Assembly: GCA_964019135.1 (NCBI GenBank)
Contig: OZ025255.1
Location: forward strand, 43,492,811-43,556,810
DNA: 64,000 bases
Origin: Arenicola marina
Taxonomy: Eukaryota; Annelida; Polychaeta; Arenicolidae
Direction of reading: 5' to 3'
Program-made: the position numbers and the translations under genes
Notes under the pieces: generated by a model
What the model saw: only the letters and a program-made list of their open reading frames with translations
Databases searched by the model: none
What the model was told of the DNA's origin: nothing
Shown here: piece after piece, positions 52,450-63,318 of the stretch
Layout of the letters: the number at the start of each line of letters is the position of its first letter
Numbering within the stretch: position 1 is the first letter of the stretch

Positions 52450-55371
52450 TTAACTGTCACTATAACCAAATCGCTTTGGCTTCTTGACTTCGCGACCAGA
52501 TCGGGTGACGGTGACGCTTTCGGGAAGGTTGGTATGGATCGCCTTTCGCAAATCATCCTCTGGTTGTGCTTGCGAAGGCAATGCAAATGTTACTGACGGT
52601 GATGTCGGTGACGAGACAGCGCCTCTCCTGGGTGGTGACGGGGGTGATACTGTGTGTTCACTAAACGCAGGAGATGGACGTCCTGGGGCCAAGGTTCGTG
52701 TATCCAGACTGCGCAGATGGCTCCTGTTTCGACGGATCATACTGCCATTAGGAGTTTCCACCATGTATGAACGTGGGGAATCCTTGCATGTGTCTTTTAC
52801 AGCTCCAGGATACCATGTTCTCTTCTCGTGGTCAAGAATACGTATTGGTTGACCAACGTAAAGTGGGGGTAAATCATATTTTCTTGCTGTCTGATCATGA
52901 GTTTTTTTCATATTCTCCTGTCTTTGATCGTGCTGAATCCGATAAATTTCGCGAGCTGGTTCCGTGTGCGATGGCAGTTGAGTAGCGAGTGTTCTTCCCA
53001 TCAACATTTCTCCCGGTGATGGCATTTGTGCATCAACTGGCGTGGCACGAACATTAAGGAGCGCTTTGTGAACGTCTTGTCCTCCAGCTTTGCATTTCTT
53101 GATGATGGGCTTTATGTATCCTATCATCCGCTCTGCGAATCCATTTGATCTGGGGTACCTCGGCGAACTGGTCATATGTTTAATTCCCCAATCACGTATG
53201 AATTGTTGGAAACAGTTTCCTGTGAACTGTTTTGCATTGTCAGATACTATGGTATCCGGTCTGCCAAACAAACTGCACACAAAGGATATTTCCTTCGTAA
53301 CTTCGTCGCTTGTTGCTCGGTTTAGTTCTCTTACCACTGGAAATTTCGAGAAATAATCTGAAATCATGAGATAGTACTTGCCATGTATTTCAAAAATATC
53401 AGTGCCAAGTTTTTTCCATGGAGCATTGGGGATGTCGTGAGGCATTAGAGGTTCGTGCCGTTGTGCATGTTGGTATTCGGCACACCTTCCACACGATTGA
53501 ACCATTGTTTCGATGTCCTTGTGAATGTTTGGCCAATATACAGATTCACGAGCCAATCTACGAGTCTTGTCAATCCCTTGGTGTCCCTCGTGTAATTGTC
53601 GAAGTATGTCTTGGCGCATCGATGATGGTATTAAGACTTGTCGTCCCTTGAAGACTACTCCATTTTCTACGGCCAATTCGTCTCGATATGACCAAAACAC
53701 TCTGATGTTTGTTGGTAAGTCCTTGATGGAGTCTGGCCATCCATGGTGTACAACGTGACTGAGTGCATGCAACGTTGCATCAAGTTTTGTTTCACTTCTC
53801 AGCGTGTTCTGTTTCGCAGGTGAAAAGTTAATTAGATCAATGTCGGTCTGGTCAATGTCATCTATTTCAAGTCCGTCAACTCTGATATCCAGATCAATCG
53901 GAGCTCCCTTGTCTGGATTTGGGAGCCGTGACAGAGTATCAGCAAGAATCATTTCTGAACCAGGCCGATATTGCACTTTGAAATTGTATCCTTGGACTTT
54001 CAACAGTATACGCTGTATCCTTGGTGGGGTACTTGACAATGGTTTGTCATTGACGAGGTTGACGAGTGGCTTATGGTCGGTGACGACGATGAATTCTCGA
54101 CCATAGAGGTAAGTATGAAAGCGTGTAACTCCGTGTAGGATACCTAGAGTCTCTCTTTCGATATTGCTGTATCCTGCCTGGGTTTTGGTCAAGGTTTTAC
54201 TGGCAAATGCAATCGGTTTGTCGTCTTGCATGAGTGCTGCACCTAATCCTTTCTGAGATGCGTCTACTTCCAGGATCAAGCTTTTGGATGGGTCGTAGTA
54301 TGACAGACACGAATCCTCTTTAATCAGACTTTTTACATGTCTGTACGTTACTGCATACTGTTCATCCCATATCCAAGGCACTTCCTTGCGCAGTAATTCA
54401 CGCAACGGATGTATCTCCTTTGCAAAGTTCGGGATGTATGATGAAAGGTAGGTCATTAGTCCAATGAATCTCTGAAGATCATCCTTGTTCTTCGGTTCAG
54501 GCATCGCTCGGAGATCCTCCAGTTTTTTCGGGTCTGGTAGAATACCTTGCGGTGTGTACAAGTTTCCAAAGAATGGAATATGTTCACATTTGATGTCGCA
54601 CTTTTTGCTATTGAAGACGAGTCCTTTTTCCTTTGCTCGCTCCATCAAACCGAGAAGATTATTGTCATGATCTTGGTCATCAGAACCATACACACACACA
54701 TCATCCGCGATTCCCACTACACCGGGTAGATCTTCTAAGATTTCATCCATTCGCTGTTGGAATATGTCCTGGCTGACCTTGAGTCCAAATGGGAGACGCT
54801 TCCAGCAATATCTACCATACGGTGTGTGAAACGTTGTGAGGATTTGGCTGTCCTCATCAAGGGGTACTGCCCAATATCCCGCTTTGGCATCCAATTTGCT
54901 GAACACCTTTGCATGAGCAAATGTTGGATTTATTTCCTCCAGGGTCGGAATTTTGTGCGGGCAACGCTTTAAAGCAGCATTTAGTTTCTGGGGGTCAAGG
55001 CAAACACGGATAGACTTGTCCTTTTTGATCGAATAAGTAAGCGATGAACACCAATCCGTATGTTCTGTGATTTTCTTAATCACCCCTTCACTTTCCATTT
55101 TCTGGAGTTCCACCTTGATCCTGTCTTTCAAGGCAATACTGCACTTGCGAGGTGGGTCTATGAATGGTTGGGCATCATCTTGTAGATACAATTTTGCCGG
55201 TCGACCGAAGTTTCCGATCGTGTCAAACTGTTCCGGATACATCTTCTTCAACTCGTCGATTGAGTTTATCTCACTCGTCGTCCCCTTCTTTTTGAGCGAG
55301 TCAATCTGATGACTTGTCGTCATTCTTTGCAACATTTGACACGTTGATTGTGACAAGGGTGAGACATTCAC
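52450..55371 (-). CDS. Ty3-type pol: RT, RNase H, integrase
   Basis: 973 codons without interruption. RT has KLDAKAGYW near residue 160 and the catalytic IADDVCVYG near 221-229. RNase H has D370, E406 and D432 (EVDASQKG, IERETLG, VTDHKPL). Integrase has the H-x3-H...C-x2-C zinc motif (H594, H598, C627, C630) and a DD35E-type core (D658 in TDIFEI, D711 in SDNAKQF, E747 in GFAERM). The frame overlaps the gag-protease frame by 71 nt and is offset by +1, so expression would need frameshifting or another bypass. The first 30 or so codons may not be used. Confidence 0.93.
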   Translation of the reverse strand: MNVSPLSQSTCQMLQRMTTSHQIDSLKKKGTTSEINSIDELKKMYPEQFDTIGNFGRPAKLYLQDDAQPFIDPPRKCSIALKDRIKVELQKMESEGVIKKITEHTDWCSSLTYSIKKDKSIRVCLDPQKLNAALKRCPHKIPTLEEINPTFAHAKVFSKLDAKAGYWAVPLDEDSQILTTFHTPYGRYCWKRLPFGLKVSQDIFQQRMDEILEDLPGVVGIADDVCVYGSDDQDHDNNLLGLMERAKEKGLVFNSKKCDIKCEHIPFFGNLYTPQGILPDPKKLEDLRAMPEPKNKDDLQRFIGLMTYLSSYIPNFAKEIHPLRELLRKEVPWIWDEQYAVTYRHVKSLIKEDSCLSYYDPSKSLILEVDASQKGLGAALMQDDKPIAFASKTLTKTQAGYSNIERETLGILHGVTRFHTYLYGREFIVVTDHKPLVNLVNDKPLSSTPPRIQRILLKVQGYNFKVQYRPGSEMILADTLSRLPNPDKGAPIDLDIRVDGLEIDDIDQTDIDLINFSPAKQNTLRSETKLDATLHALSHVVHHGWPDSIKDLPTNIRVFWSYRDELAVENGVVFKGRQVLIPSSMRQDILRQLHEGHQGIDKTRRLARESVYWPNIHKDIETMVQSCGRCAEYQHAQRHEPLMPHDIPNAPWKKLGTDIFEIHGKYYLMISDYFSKFPVVRELNRATSDEVTKEISFVCSLFGRPDTIVSDNAKQFTGNCFQQFIRDWGIKHMTSSPRYPRSNGFAERMIGYIKPIIKKCKAGGQDVHKALLNVRATPVDAQMPSPGEMLMGRTLATQLPSHTEPAREIYRIQHDQRQENMKKTHDQTARKYDLPPLYVGQPIRILDHEKRTWYPGAVKDTCKDSPRSYMVETPNGSMIRRNRSHLRSLDTRTLAPGRPSPAFSEHTVSPPSPPRRGAVSSPTSPSVTFALPSQAQPEDDLRKAIHTNLPESVTVTRSGREVKKPKRFGYSDS

Positions 55372-56725
55372 TTGTCGGTAGTCCTACAACAGCAGGGCCT
55401 GGCACATCAACCACATAGAATGTAGCAGGCACGAAATCACCTTCGTCTCCATATCGGCATTTTATCTCTATCGACCCGTAGCATTTAATCTCTTGGCCGT
55501 TGTACGCCGTCAGACGCACGTTGTAAGCAGGTTTCAATATCTCATCAATTTTTACGTTTCCATACATCTGATGAAATGTCCTTAGCGGTAAAGTGTTACC
55601 TGAGGCGCCAGTGTCAATTTTGAGTCGCAGGTCATGTGTGCCTTTCATGAGTGGACACTGAATCCGAAGTTTGGTAAAGACTTCATCACGAATTTGTCCA
55701 ATTGCATCTAAACTCTTGGTTGACAATTGAATCGCGTAGTATGATTTACTATATGTCTCACCATCAGTCTCTTCATCACTGCGTTCTTCCGACTGTGTGA
55801 CTACACTATGCATTTGCTTCCGATCTCCTTTTTGGAATCTGTCATGATTTGGATGGAAACGTTTCTGATAGTGTTCCTGGGGATGATATGTCTCTTGAGA
55901 CTGGCGAGACTTGTCTTTGTACTTACAAGCCAGAGTGTTGGCCCAATGTCCTTTACAGTTACAAGCATAGCATGTGGATTTGTATGCTGGACATCGTCTC
56001 GGCGCATGGCTGGTTCCACATTTACGACATGTGGACTTCCTTGTGTGGAAAGCATGAACTTCTGTCTCTTTTGTGCCTCGGATTTGGGCAGAGCCCTCAA
56101 GTATGGCTTCATATTTTCGTCCTTCTTCCAACACTTTCTGCAATCCACACCCTTTCGGTTGTCCTAGTATAAAAGTGTGGAAAGCTTCAATGGGGGTGCA
56201 GGAGATAATTCTCTCAATGATGCGCTCATCAAATTCATTTTCATCAAAGTCACATTTTAATGCGAGAATACGACAACGTGTGACAAAATCATCCAATGTC
56301 TCATCGTCCTTTTGTCTGAAACTTTCCAGTTTCTTCCTGTGTACTCGAAAGTTGACATCAATTCGCAAACCTCCTCCAAAGAAATTCCAAAGTTTGTCTG
56401 GGTCTTTCTTATCTGCTTCTGGAAGACCACCACTTGCTAATCTGCGTAATCCTTCCGTTCCAAGTCCTCTTATAATTTTCAAGGCTTGTTTAGACTTGTC
56501 TGTAATATCTTCATCCAGGAAAAAATACTGCATGCCCTCTTTATATAATGTCAAAGCTTCGGCATGATCTTGTAGCGACCAATCCATTTCTGGCATCTTT
56601 GACGCCATGGTGATTTTGTATTCACCAGATAATCTGTATACAGTTCTCACAAGTTCACAATCAGCTGTAACTTCACCCTCGAGCGAAGACAATAGTGGAA
56701 CAGCCCTTTGTATCGGAGCTGGCAC
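55301..56725 (-). CDS. Ty3-type gag-protease
   Basis: 474 codons. A capsid-like region at about 50-210 (LQDHAEALTLYKEG; LDDFVTRCRILALKC) is followed by two zinc-binding clusters at about 233-260 (CRKCGTSHAPRRC and CYACNCKGHW). These are the nucleocapsid part, although the spacing departs from the classic C-x2-C-x4-H-x4-C. The retroviral-type aspartic protease signature IDTGASGN is at about 370-377. ATG at 56608 (MASKMPEMDW) is an alternative start. The frame ends inside the start of pol. Confidence 0.92.
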   Translation of the reverse strand: MPAPIQRAVPLLSSLEGEVTADCELVRTVYRLSGEYKITMASKMPEMDWSLQDHAEALTLYKEGMQYFFLDEDITDKSKQALKIIRGLGTEGLRRLASGGLPEADKKDPDKLWNFFGGGLRIDVNFRVHRKKLESFRQKDDETLDDFVTRCRILALKCDFDENEFDERIIERIISCTPIEAFHTFILGQPKGCGLQKVLEEGRKYEAILEGSAQIRGTKETEVHAFHTRKSTCRKCGTSHAPRRCPAYKSTCYACNCKGHWANTLACKYKDKSRQSQETYHPQEHYQKRFHPNHDRFQKGDRKQMHSVVTQSEERSDEETDGETYSKSYYAIQLSTKSLDAIGQIRDEVFTKLRIQCPLMKGTHDLRLKIDTGASGNTLPLRTFHQMYGNVKIDEILKPAYNVRLTAYNGQEIKCYGSIEIKCRYGDEGDFVPATFYVVDVPGPAVVGLPTSECLTLVTINVSNVAKNDDKSSD

Positions 56726-56879
56726 TGACTGCAGATGTGAAAAATATTGGAACAGCCCTAATTAATTTGGTGACCAAGCGAGCCGGCGTCGACAACTTTT
56801 AAAAAGTTCCGTTTACTTAGTTTTCAGCTTCTTTCACCCTCAGGCGATGATAAGTTACTATGTCAGCTTACTCACTGCT

Positions 56880-56897
56880 TGACCACCGCTGCCACCA
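56880..56897 (-). other. primer-binding-like site
   Basis: The minus strand reads TGGTGGCAGCGGTGG directly after the 5' LTR. TGG at the LTR edge is the usual complement of a tRNA CCA end. The matching tRNA was not identified. Confidence 0.65.
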
Positions 56898-57032
56898 TGT
56901 TGTATTTGTTCCTTTTATGAGATATACAGATATACATGAGAATTGGACAACAAACAAACTAAACTGAACTCAGTGTATTTAATCAACCAAATCACCAACA
57001 AGGAAACATTATATGGCGCCGATACCACAACA
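56898..57032 (-). repeat. LTR (5' LTR relative to element)
   Basis: 135 bp, the partner of 52229-52363. No difference was seen between the two copies. Confidence 0.95.
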
Positions 57033-58499
57033 GTTGTCCCACTCAACAGCGGGCTAAGTGACAGCCACTCCCCCCCCCCTCCTGTCCACTCCTACCCTGG
57101 GCCACAGGGGTCTAAATGTGACGTGGTCTCCTGCACGCCATAGAGGGGGTAGACATCACAAGCTGGCGAATCATAACTTCCATAAACAAAATTCGTTTGT
57201 TTGATTCAAAGGCTTTTAATATATGCCTTTAATATAGGAATGATGATCTTTGATCAATGAACTTCTCAACAGTTACTTGGCGTCCCACTTGGCGCGCCAC
57301 TTACAGGTCACATTTGGCGGGAAAACGGCAGTCGGCGTGTCTGACGCGCATGCGCACTTGCCTTGCCTCCAATACTCGTGGGAGACGGGGGGGGGGGGTA
57401 TTATACAAGTAATAAAATGCTTGAGAGAGCAAATATCCTGATGTAAAACATACCCCTTAAATAAAAATTACCACACATCTATATTTCACGTGTAAAGCAC
57501 TACATTTGCTCATGGAGGCACACACCAGTGTCCGGGCCACTGTGGGTTTGCCGGGAAACAAGAATAATCTAAGAGGACCTACATGGATAGAGCGGGCCAA
57601 TGTCAAAAAGACAATTTTTCGCGGAACCCTCCTAAACTCAGCATTGTATTAATTCCCCCTACCCCGGTTTCAATACATAGTACATGTACTGATAATAAAT
57701 ATTAAGGCACAAACTTTGTCAAAAAATATCTAGTTCTTCACTTCGCGTGATGTAGCCCACGTATTGTTCTAAGCATGCAGAAATACACACTAAAATGATA
57801 TCACCAAGATATTCCCCATTTCCAAATTTCTATGAAGTCCGAGCGTTTAACAGAATTGAGAGAGCCGCTACCCCATACCGCCCACACCCGTGTGCATCAT
57901 CCAATGTGACAGCATTTATGGAGAGTGGGTAGAAAAAACAAGGGGGTTAAAACACCATCAGCGACTTGAAATTGTAGCCACTCAAATTGCAATTGCAAGT
58001 GGTTTCAGCTAAATGGGTCGACCGCTTTTAGCCGCTCCTGGACAGGATCAACGCTAGGACGACCGCCAGATGGCGGCATCGATCTGGAATATGTCTCCGC
58101 AAGAAATGGCGATGGTGGAATGATCACAGACCTCACTGATGGAGTTCAGCGTGCTCAAATTAACTTGAAGATAAATAATATGTTAGAAAAATAACTCGAC
58201 CTTTATGTTGAAACATTTTAACCTTTACTCCAAGCAAAATGTTACTATTTACTTAGAAAGGCGACCGTAAAAAACGATGGGATTCAGGGAGAGAATATGT
58301 CGTCTCAGAACCAGGCCCGCAGTGAATAGGCCAAACCCTTTCAGGCAAATGTCCCAGACGTCGAGCTTTTCTACTCCTAGGTAAATTACTGCCAAATATA
58401 GCCGAGCGTCACTGGCGTGAGTCACACGTGACTAATGACGGCAGCGACGCCTGGCGACTGTCCCGGGTATTAGTAGTTTATCAGAGAGTGTAATCAGCT
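57033..58499. other. unassigned region right of the LTR element
   Basis: C and G runs near 57070 and 57389. No gene or RNA recognised. Confidence 0.45.
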
Positions 58500-58690
58500 C
58501 ATCCTCTAGGATGTCGTCCTCTAGGAAGTCGTTCTCTAGGAGAAGCGAGAGTTCGCCCTCAAGGGGCGTACACCCTCAGCGAGAGTTCGCCCTCGATGAG
58601 CGTTCACATCAGTGAGAGTGCGTCTCAAGGAGCGTACACCCTTAGCGAGAGTTCGCCCTCGGTCAGCGTTCGCCCTCGGTCAGCGTTCGC
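58500..58690. repeat. degenerate short tandem repeats
   Basis: TCCTCTAGGA-type repeats (58500-58545), then several copies of GCGAGAGTTCGCCCTC and shorter variants. Confidence 0.75.
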
Positions 58691-60654
58691 TACACCAAGT
58701 CATACCAAGCGTATTATGGTTAACTTATGGCAACCGTGCGGCATTTCAGCCTTAATATACTGACAAAACCTCCATGTGTGCATAGCTTAAATTAATTTAA
58801 CGAAACGCACATAAAAAGGTCACTCATTTGTGTCGGAGAGCAATAGAATCGTTTTTGAAAACATACGAATATTATATCGTTTGCTGAATTGGCTTACATA
58901 TGTCCTCCCGCGAAACAACGTTAACTGAATACATTTATGCTTCATACCACCCCCCTCCCCCCTCCACCCAGCCCCCCGCCCTGACACCTTTACTCGGTCG
59001 ACAGCCATAATAATCCGTCCAGTAAAAAGAGCGGGCAGGTCATTCCCCGGTAGATGGTCAATTAGGGTCGGCTGAGAGCCGGAAGAAGTGTGTTCAACGT
59101 TAGCAGTTCAGTGTCAAGAAATGCTCACGTTTTTTTTCCTAATAATTTCTCTCACCCGCTTCACGTCATATTCAGGGGCGGGATTAGAAAGCCCTTCAGA
59201 GGTAAGCGGCTTGGGCGTCGGCAGCAGATTGATCAACAGCCGATGCTCAGAGCGAGGCGCCAGCAGACGACAGGATTCCCGCGTCTCGAGAGCGCCGGTC
59301 GTCTGCCAGTGACCGCGGATTAGCTGGAAAGGAGGCCATATGGGCGGCCGGGATAACACATTGCACCTTGCATGCTTATTCCCCTCCCCCTCCACCCCCC
59401 CCCCCCGAAGATTCATTCTGGTAGTCAGAGAAGAGTCCCATCTATCCATACATTTGGTCACGAAGAGAGACAGAAATGAAATGAACGTCGATATTTGACT
59501 TTGGCCAGGAATCTGTGTCGATGTAAAATAAGGCGATTATAAAAAATTTCCCTCCTAAATGGCCGTGGGACACGACAAGCATGTGTTTATAAATATAAAT
59601 AGATTATTGGAGCTTGACACGGAATATCCTCCATAAACTATTATCAATTCACAAATTATTATATTGGGTCTCTTACTTTTCAACGGAAATATATATGTGG
59701 CACTATAAAAACCCATTCGACTATGGTTTTGAAACGCCTTAGATTAGACTTGAAGTAATTATTAATTGAAAGAGGAACTTGACCCGCGTCTCAGTAACGG
59801 CCCGACAGAGGTCAAGTGGCCAGGACTGTGAAGTACTTGTGACATCACGTGATATCGCTGCAGGAGGGCTAAAGACCCGCCCCGCCACCAGAGGTGCAAC
59901 AGTCAACCCGTAATTACCGTTCTCTTGTCCTGATCCGATAGGAAAGCAAAAAAAACTAAAAATATATATATATAAAAAGGAAGGAGAGACACGTCACGTG
60001 ACCTTTGCTTAAGGGCGCGTCCCCTGTGAACCCCCGGGTTCACCTTTACATCAATTACCGCCAGATACGTTTTGCATCACGCTTCTCCTCCCCGGTTTTT
60101 TTTTTCCAATTTGCCGTCTGAATGAGGGATTAGGCATTGTAAGGGTCTGAAAGGGAGTGGTTAAATCTAACCCCAGGTCGCTCTCGCTGCTGTCCGTCGA
60201 AAATGTCCGAAGTCCAAGGGTTTCAACGCCGTATAATGGATAAAAAGGGTGAGTCAAATATCAGCAAAAAATATTTTAAAAGAAAAATAAATTTTAAATT
60301 TAATTCTTGGCAAAACAGGAGTGATGGACTGTGAATGGGTCGTGAGATGGCGAAGTCCAACCGAAAGAGAGCAGAAACATCAACGGAGACCCCCCCCCCC
60401 CTCCCCCACTTCTCCGAGCTCCGATCAAAACACGTAATAGTAAACCAACCCCCAGTCATTGAGACCCCGACAGACTAACCACTAGGTTCACTGACCCATG
60501 CGTTATAGAGGCTATCTACATGTGACCACGTGGCCACGCCCCACAGACGACGAGTGGTTACAGGGCTAACAGCAGGTTTACAGTCTGATAACGAGGCCTG
60601 TGACCCGTGGCGTCCACATGGCCTGGTGAGGGCGCTGCCCCACGTAGGCTGGAC
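58691..60654. other. unassigned region
   Basis: C runs near 59396 and 60389. No exon, RNA or mobile element recognised. Confidence 0.45.
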
Positions 60655-60876
60655 CCCAGGTTGGCTGGACTCAAGGAGGCGGGCTGGACCCTAGGCGGGC
60701 TGGACCCTAGGCGGGCGGGACCCCAGGCGGGCGGGACCCTAGGTGGGCTGGACCCCAGGCGGGCGGGACCCCAGGCGGGCGGGACCCTAGGCGGGCGGGA
60801 CCCTAGGCGGGCTGGACCCTAGGCGGGCTGAACCCTAGGCGGGCTGAACCCTAGGCGGGCTGAACTATAGGCGGGC
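60655..60876. repeat. 16-bp minisatellite
   Basis: About 14 copies of GCGGGCTGGACCCTAG and variants (GGGCGGGACC; CTGAACC). A short open frame across it is a composition effect. Confidence 0.93.
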
Positions 60877-61128
60877 GGGTGCGGCCACCCCAGACTGGGT
60901 GGAGACGGACCGTAGACAATGGACATTGACCTGGAAGTTGTTTCTTCCCGGCCGCTCTCATAACAACCGTGGAATTACCCGTATCTCTCACACACTAATA
61001 GGCACATGTCACACCTCGACAGTAATGATGACTGGCCGACTGTGGGGCCGACATGGATGTAAAGACGGTTTGAGAACCAACACGGTATACATACAACAAA
61101 AAACAACGAAAACAAGGGCCTCTATCTA
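60877..61128. other. spacer, nothing recognised
   Basis: Sequence between the 16-bp and 52-bp arrays. No feature seen. Confidence 0.4.
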
Positions 61129-63318
61129 GACCACGCCGGCCGGCAGACCTCAGGGTGATGGCCACGTTACCACGTGCCCGGACCACGCTGACTGGCAGAC
61201 CCCAGGGCGATGGCCACGGAACCACGTGTCCAGACCACGCCGACTGGCAGACCCCAGGGCGATGGCCACGGAACCACGTGCCCAGACCACGCTGGCCGGC
61301 AGACCCCAGGGCGATGGCCACAGAACCACGTGCCCGGACCACGCTGGCCGGCAGGCCCCAGGGCGATGGCCACGAAACCACGTGTCCAGACCACGCTGCC
61401 GGCAGACCCCAGGGCGATGGCCACGGAACCACGTGTCCAGACCACGCCGACTGGCAGACCCCAGGGCGATGGCCACAGAACCACGTGACCGGACCACGCT
61501 GGCCGGCAGGCCCCAGGGCGATGGCCACAGAACCACGTGCCCGGACCACGCTGGCCGGCAGGCCCCAGGGCGTTGGCCACGAAACCACGTGTCCAGACCA
61601 CGCTGACTGGCAGATCCCAGGGCGATGGTCACGGAACCACGTGTCCAGACCACGCTGGCCGGCAGACCCCAGGGCGATGGCCACGGAACCACGTGTCCAG
61701 ACCACGCTGACTGGCAGACCCCAGGGCGATGGCCACGGAACCACGTGTCCAGACCACGCCGACTGCCAGACCCCAGGGCGATGGCCACAGAACCACGTGC
61801 CCGGACCACGCTGGCCGGCAGGCCCCAGGGCGATGGCCACGAAACCACGTGTCCAGACCACGCTGACTGGCATACCCCAGGGCGATGGCCACGAAACCAC
61901 GTGTCCAGACCACGCTGACTGGCATACCCCAGGGCGATGGCCACGGAACCACGTGTCCAGACCACGCCGACTGGCAGACCCCAGGGCGATGGCCACGGAA
62001 CCACGTGCCCAGACCACGCTGGCCGGCAGACCCCAGGGCGATGGCCACAGAACCACGTGCCCGGACCACGCTGGCCGGCAGGCCCCAGGGCGATGGCCAC
62101 GAAACCACGTGTCCAGACCACGCTGACTGGCAGATCCCAGGGCGATGGCCACGGAACCACGTGTCCAGACCACGCTGGCCGGCAGACCCCAGGGCGATGG
62201 CCATGGAACCACGTGTCCAGACCACGCTGGCCGGCAGACCCCAGGGCGATGGCCACGGAACCACGTGCCCAGACCACGCTGGCCGGCAGACCCCAGGGCG
62301 ATGGCCACGGAACCACGTGTCCAGACCACGCTGTCCGGCAGACCCCAGGGCGATGGCCACGGAACCACGTGCCCAGATCACGCTGGCCGGCAGGCCCCAG
62401 GGCGATGGCCACGAAACCACGTGTCCAGACTACGCTGGCCGGCAGACCCCAGGGCGATGGCCACAGAACCACGTGTCCAAACCACGCTGACTGGCAGACC
62501 CCAGGGCGATGGCCACGAAACCACGTGTCCAGACCACGCTGACTGGCAGATCCCAGGGCGATGGCCACGGAACCACGTGTCCAGACCACGCTGGCCGGCA
62601 GACCCCAGGGCGATGGCCATGGAACCACGTGTCCAGACCACGCTGTCCGGCAGACCCCAGGGCGATGGCCACGGAACCACGTGCCCAGACCACGCTGGCC
62701 GGCAGACCCCAGGGCGATGGCCACGGAACCACGTGTCCAGACCACGCTGTCCGGCAGACCCCAGGGCGATGGCCACGGAACCACGTGCCCAGATCACGCT
62801 GGCCGGCAGACCCCAGGGCGATGGCCACCAAACCACGTGTCCAGACCACGCTGGCCGGCAGACCCCAGGGCGATGGCCACAGAACCACGTGTCCAGACCA
62901 CGCTGACTGGCAGACCCCATGGCGATGGCCACGTAACCACGTGTCCAGACTACGCTGGCCGGCAGACCCCAGGGCGATGGCCACAGAACCACGTGTCCAG
63001 ACCACGCTGGCCGGCAGACCCCAGGGCGATGGCCACAGAACCACGTGTCCAGACCACGCTGGGCGGCAGACCCCAGGGTGATGGCCACAGAACCACGTGT
63101 CCAGACCACGCTGGCCTGTAGACCCCAGGGCGATGGCCACGGAACCACGTGTCCAGACCACGCTGGCCGGCAGACCCCAGGGTGATGGCCACAGAACCAC
63201 GTGTCCAGACCACGCTGGCCGGCAGACCCCAGGGCGATGACCACAGAACCACGTGTCCAGACCACGCTGGGCGGCAGACCCCAGGGCGATGGCCACAGAA
63301 CCACGTGTCTAGACCAAA
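61129..63318. repeat. 52-bp minisatellite with one E-box per unit
   Basis: About 42 copies of a 52-bp unit (ACCACGCTGGCCGGCAGACC, CCAGGGCGATGGCCACGG, AACCACGTGTCCAG). Almost every copy has CCACGTG followed by T or C, so a perfect CACGTG. Variant blocks recur in order (for example 61200-61400 and 61950-62100), showing block duplication. Long open frames on both strands are a result of the stop-poor unit. Confidence 0.96.

Larger units (their letters stand above)
52229..57032 (-). mobile_element. Ty3-type (Metaviridae-like) LTR retrotransposon, apparently intact
   Basis: The 4804-bp element is bounded by two direct 135-bp LTRs that read as identical, with TGTTG/CAACA ends. On the minus strand the order is 5' LTR, primer-binding-like site, gag-protease frame, pol frame, polypurine tract, 3' LTR. 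Pol order is RT, RNase H, integrase, the Ty3 type. Both frames are uninterrupted and all catalytic residues looked for are present. No exact target duplication is visible (GCTG on one side, GTTG on the other). Identical LTRs and intact frames suggest a recent insertion. Confidence 0.93.
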
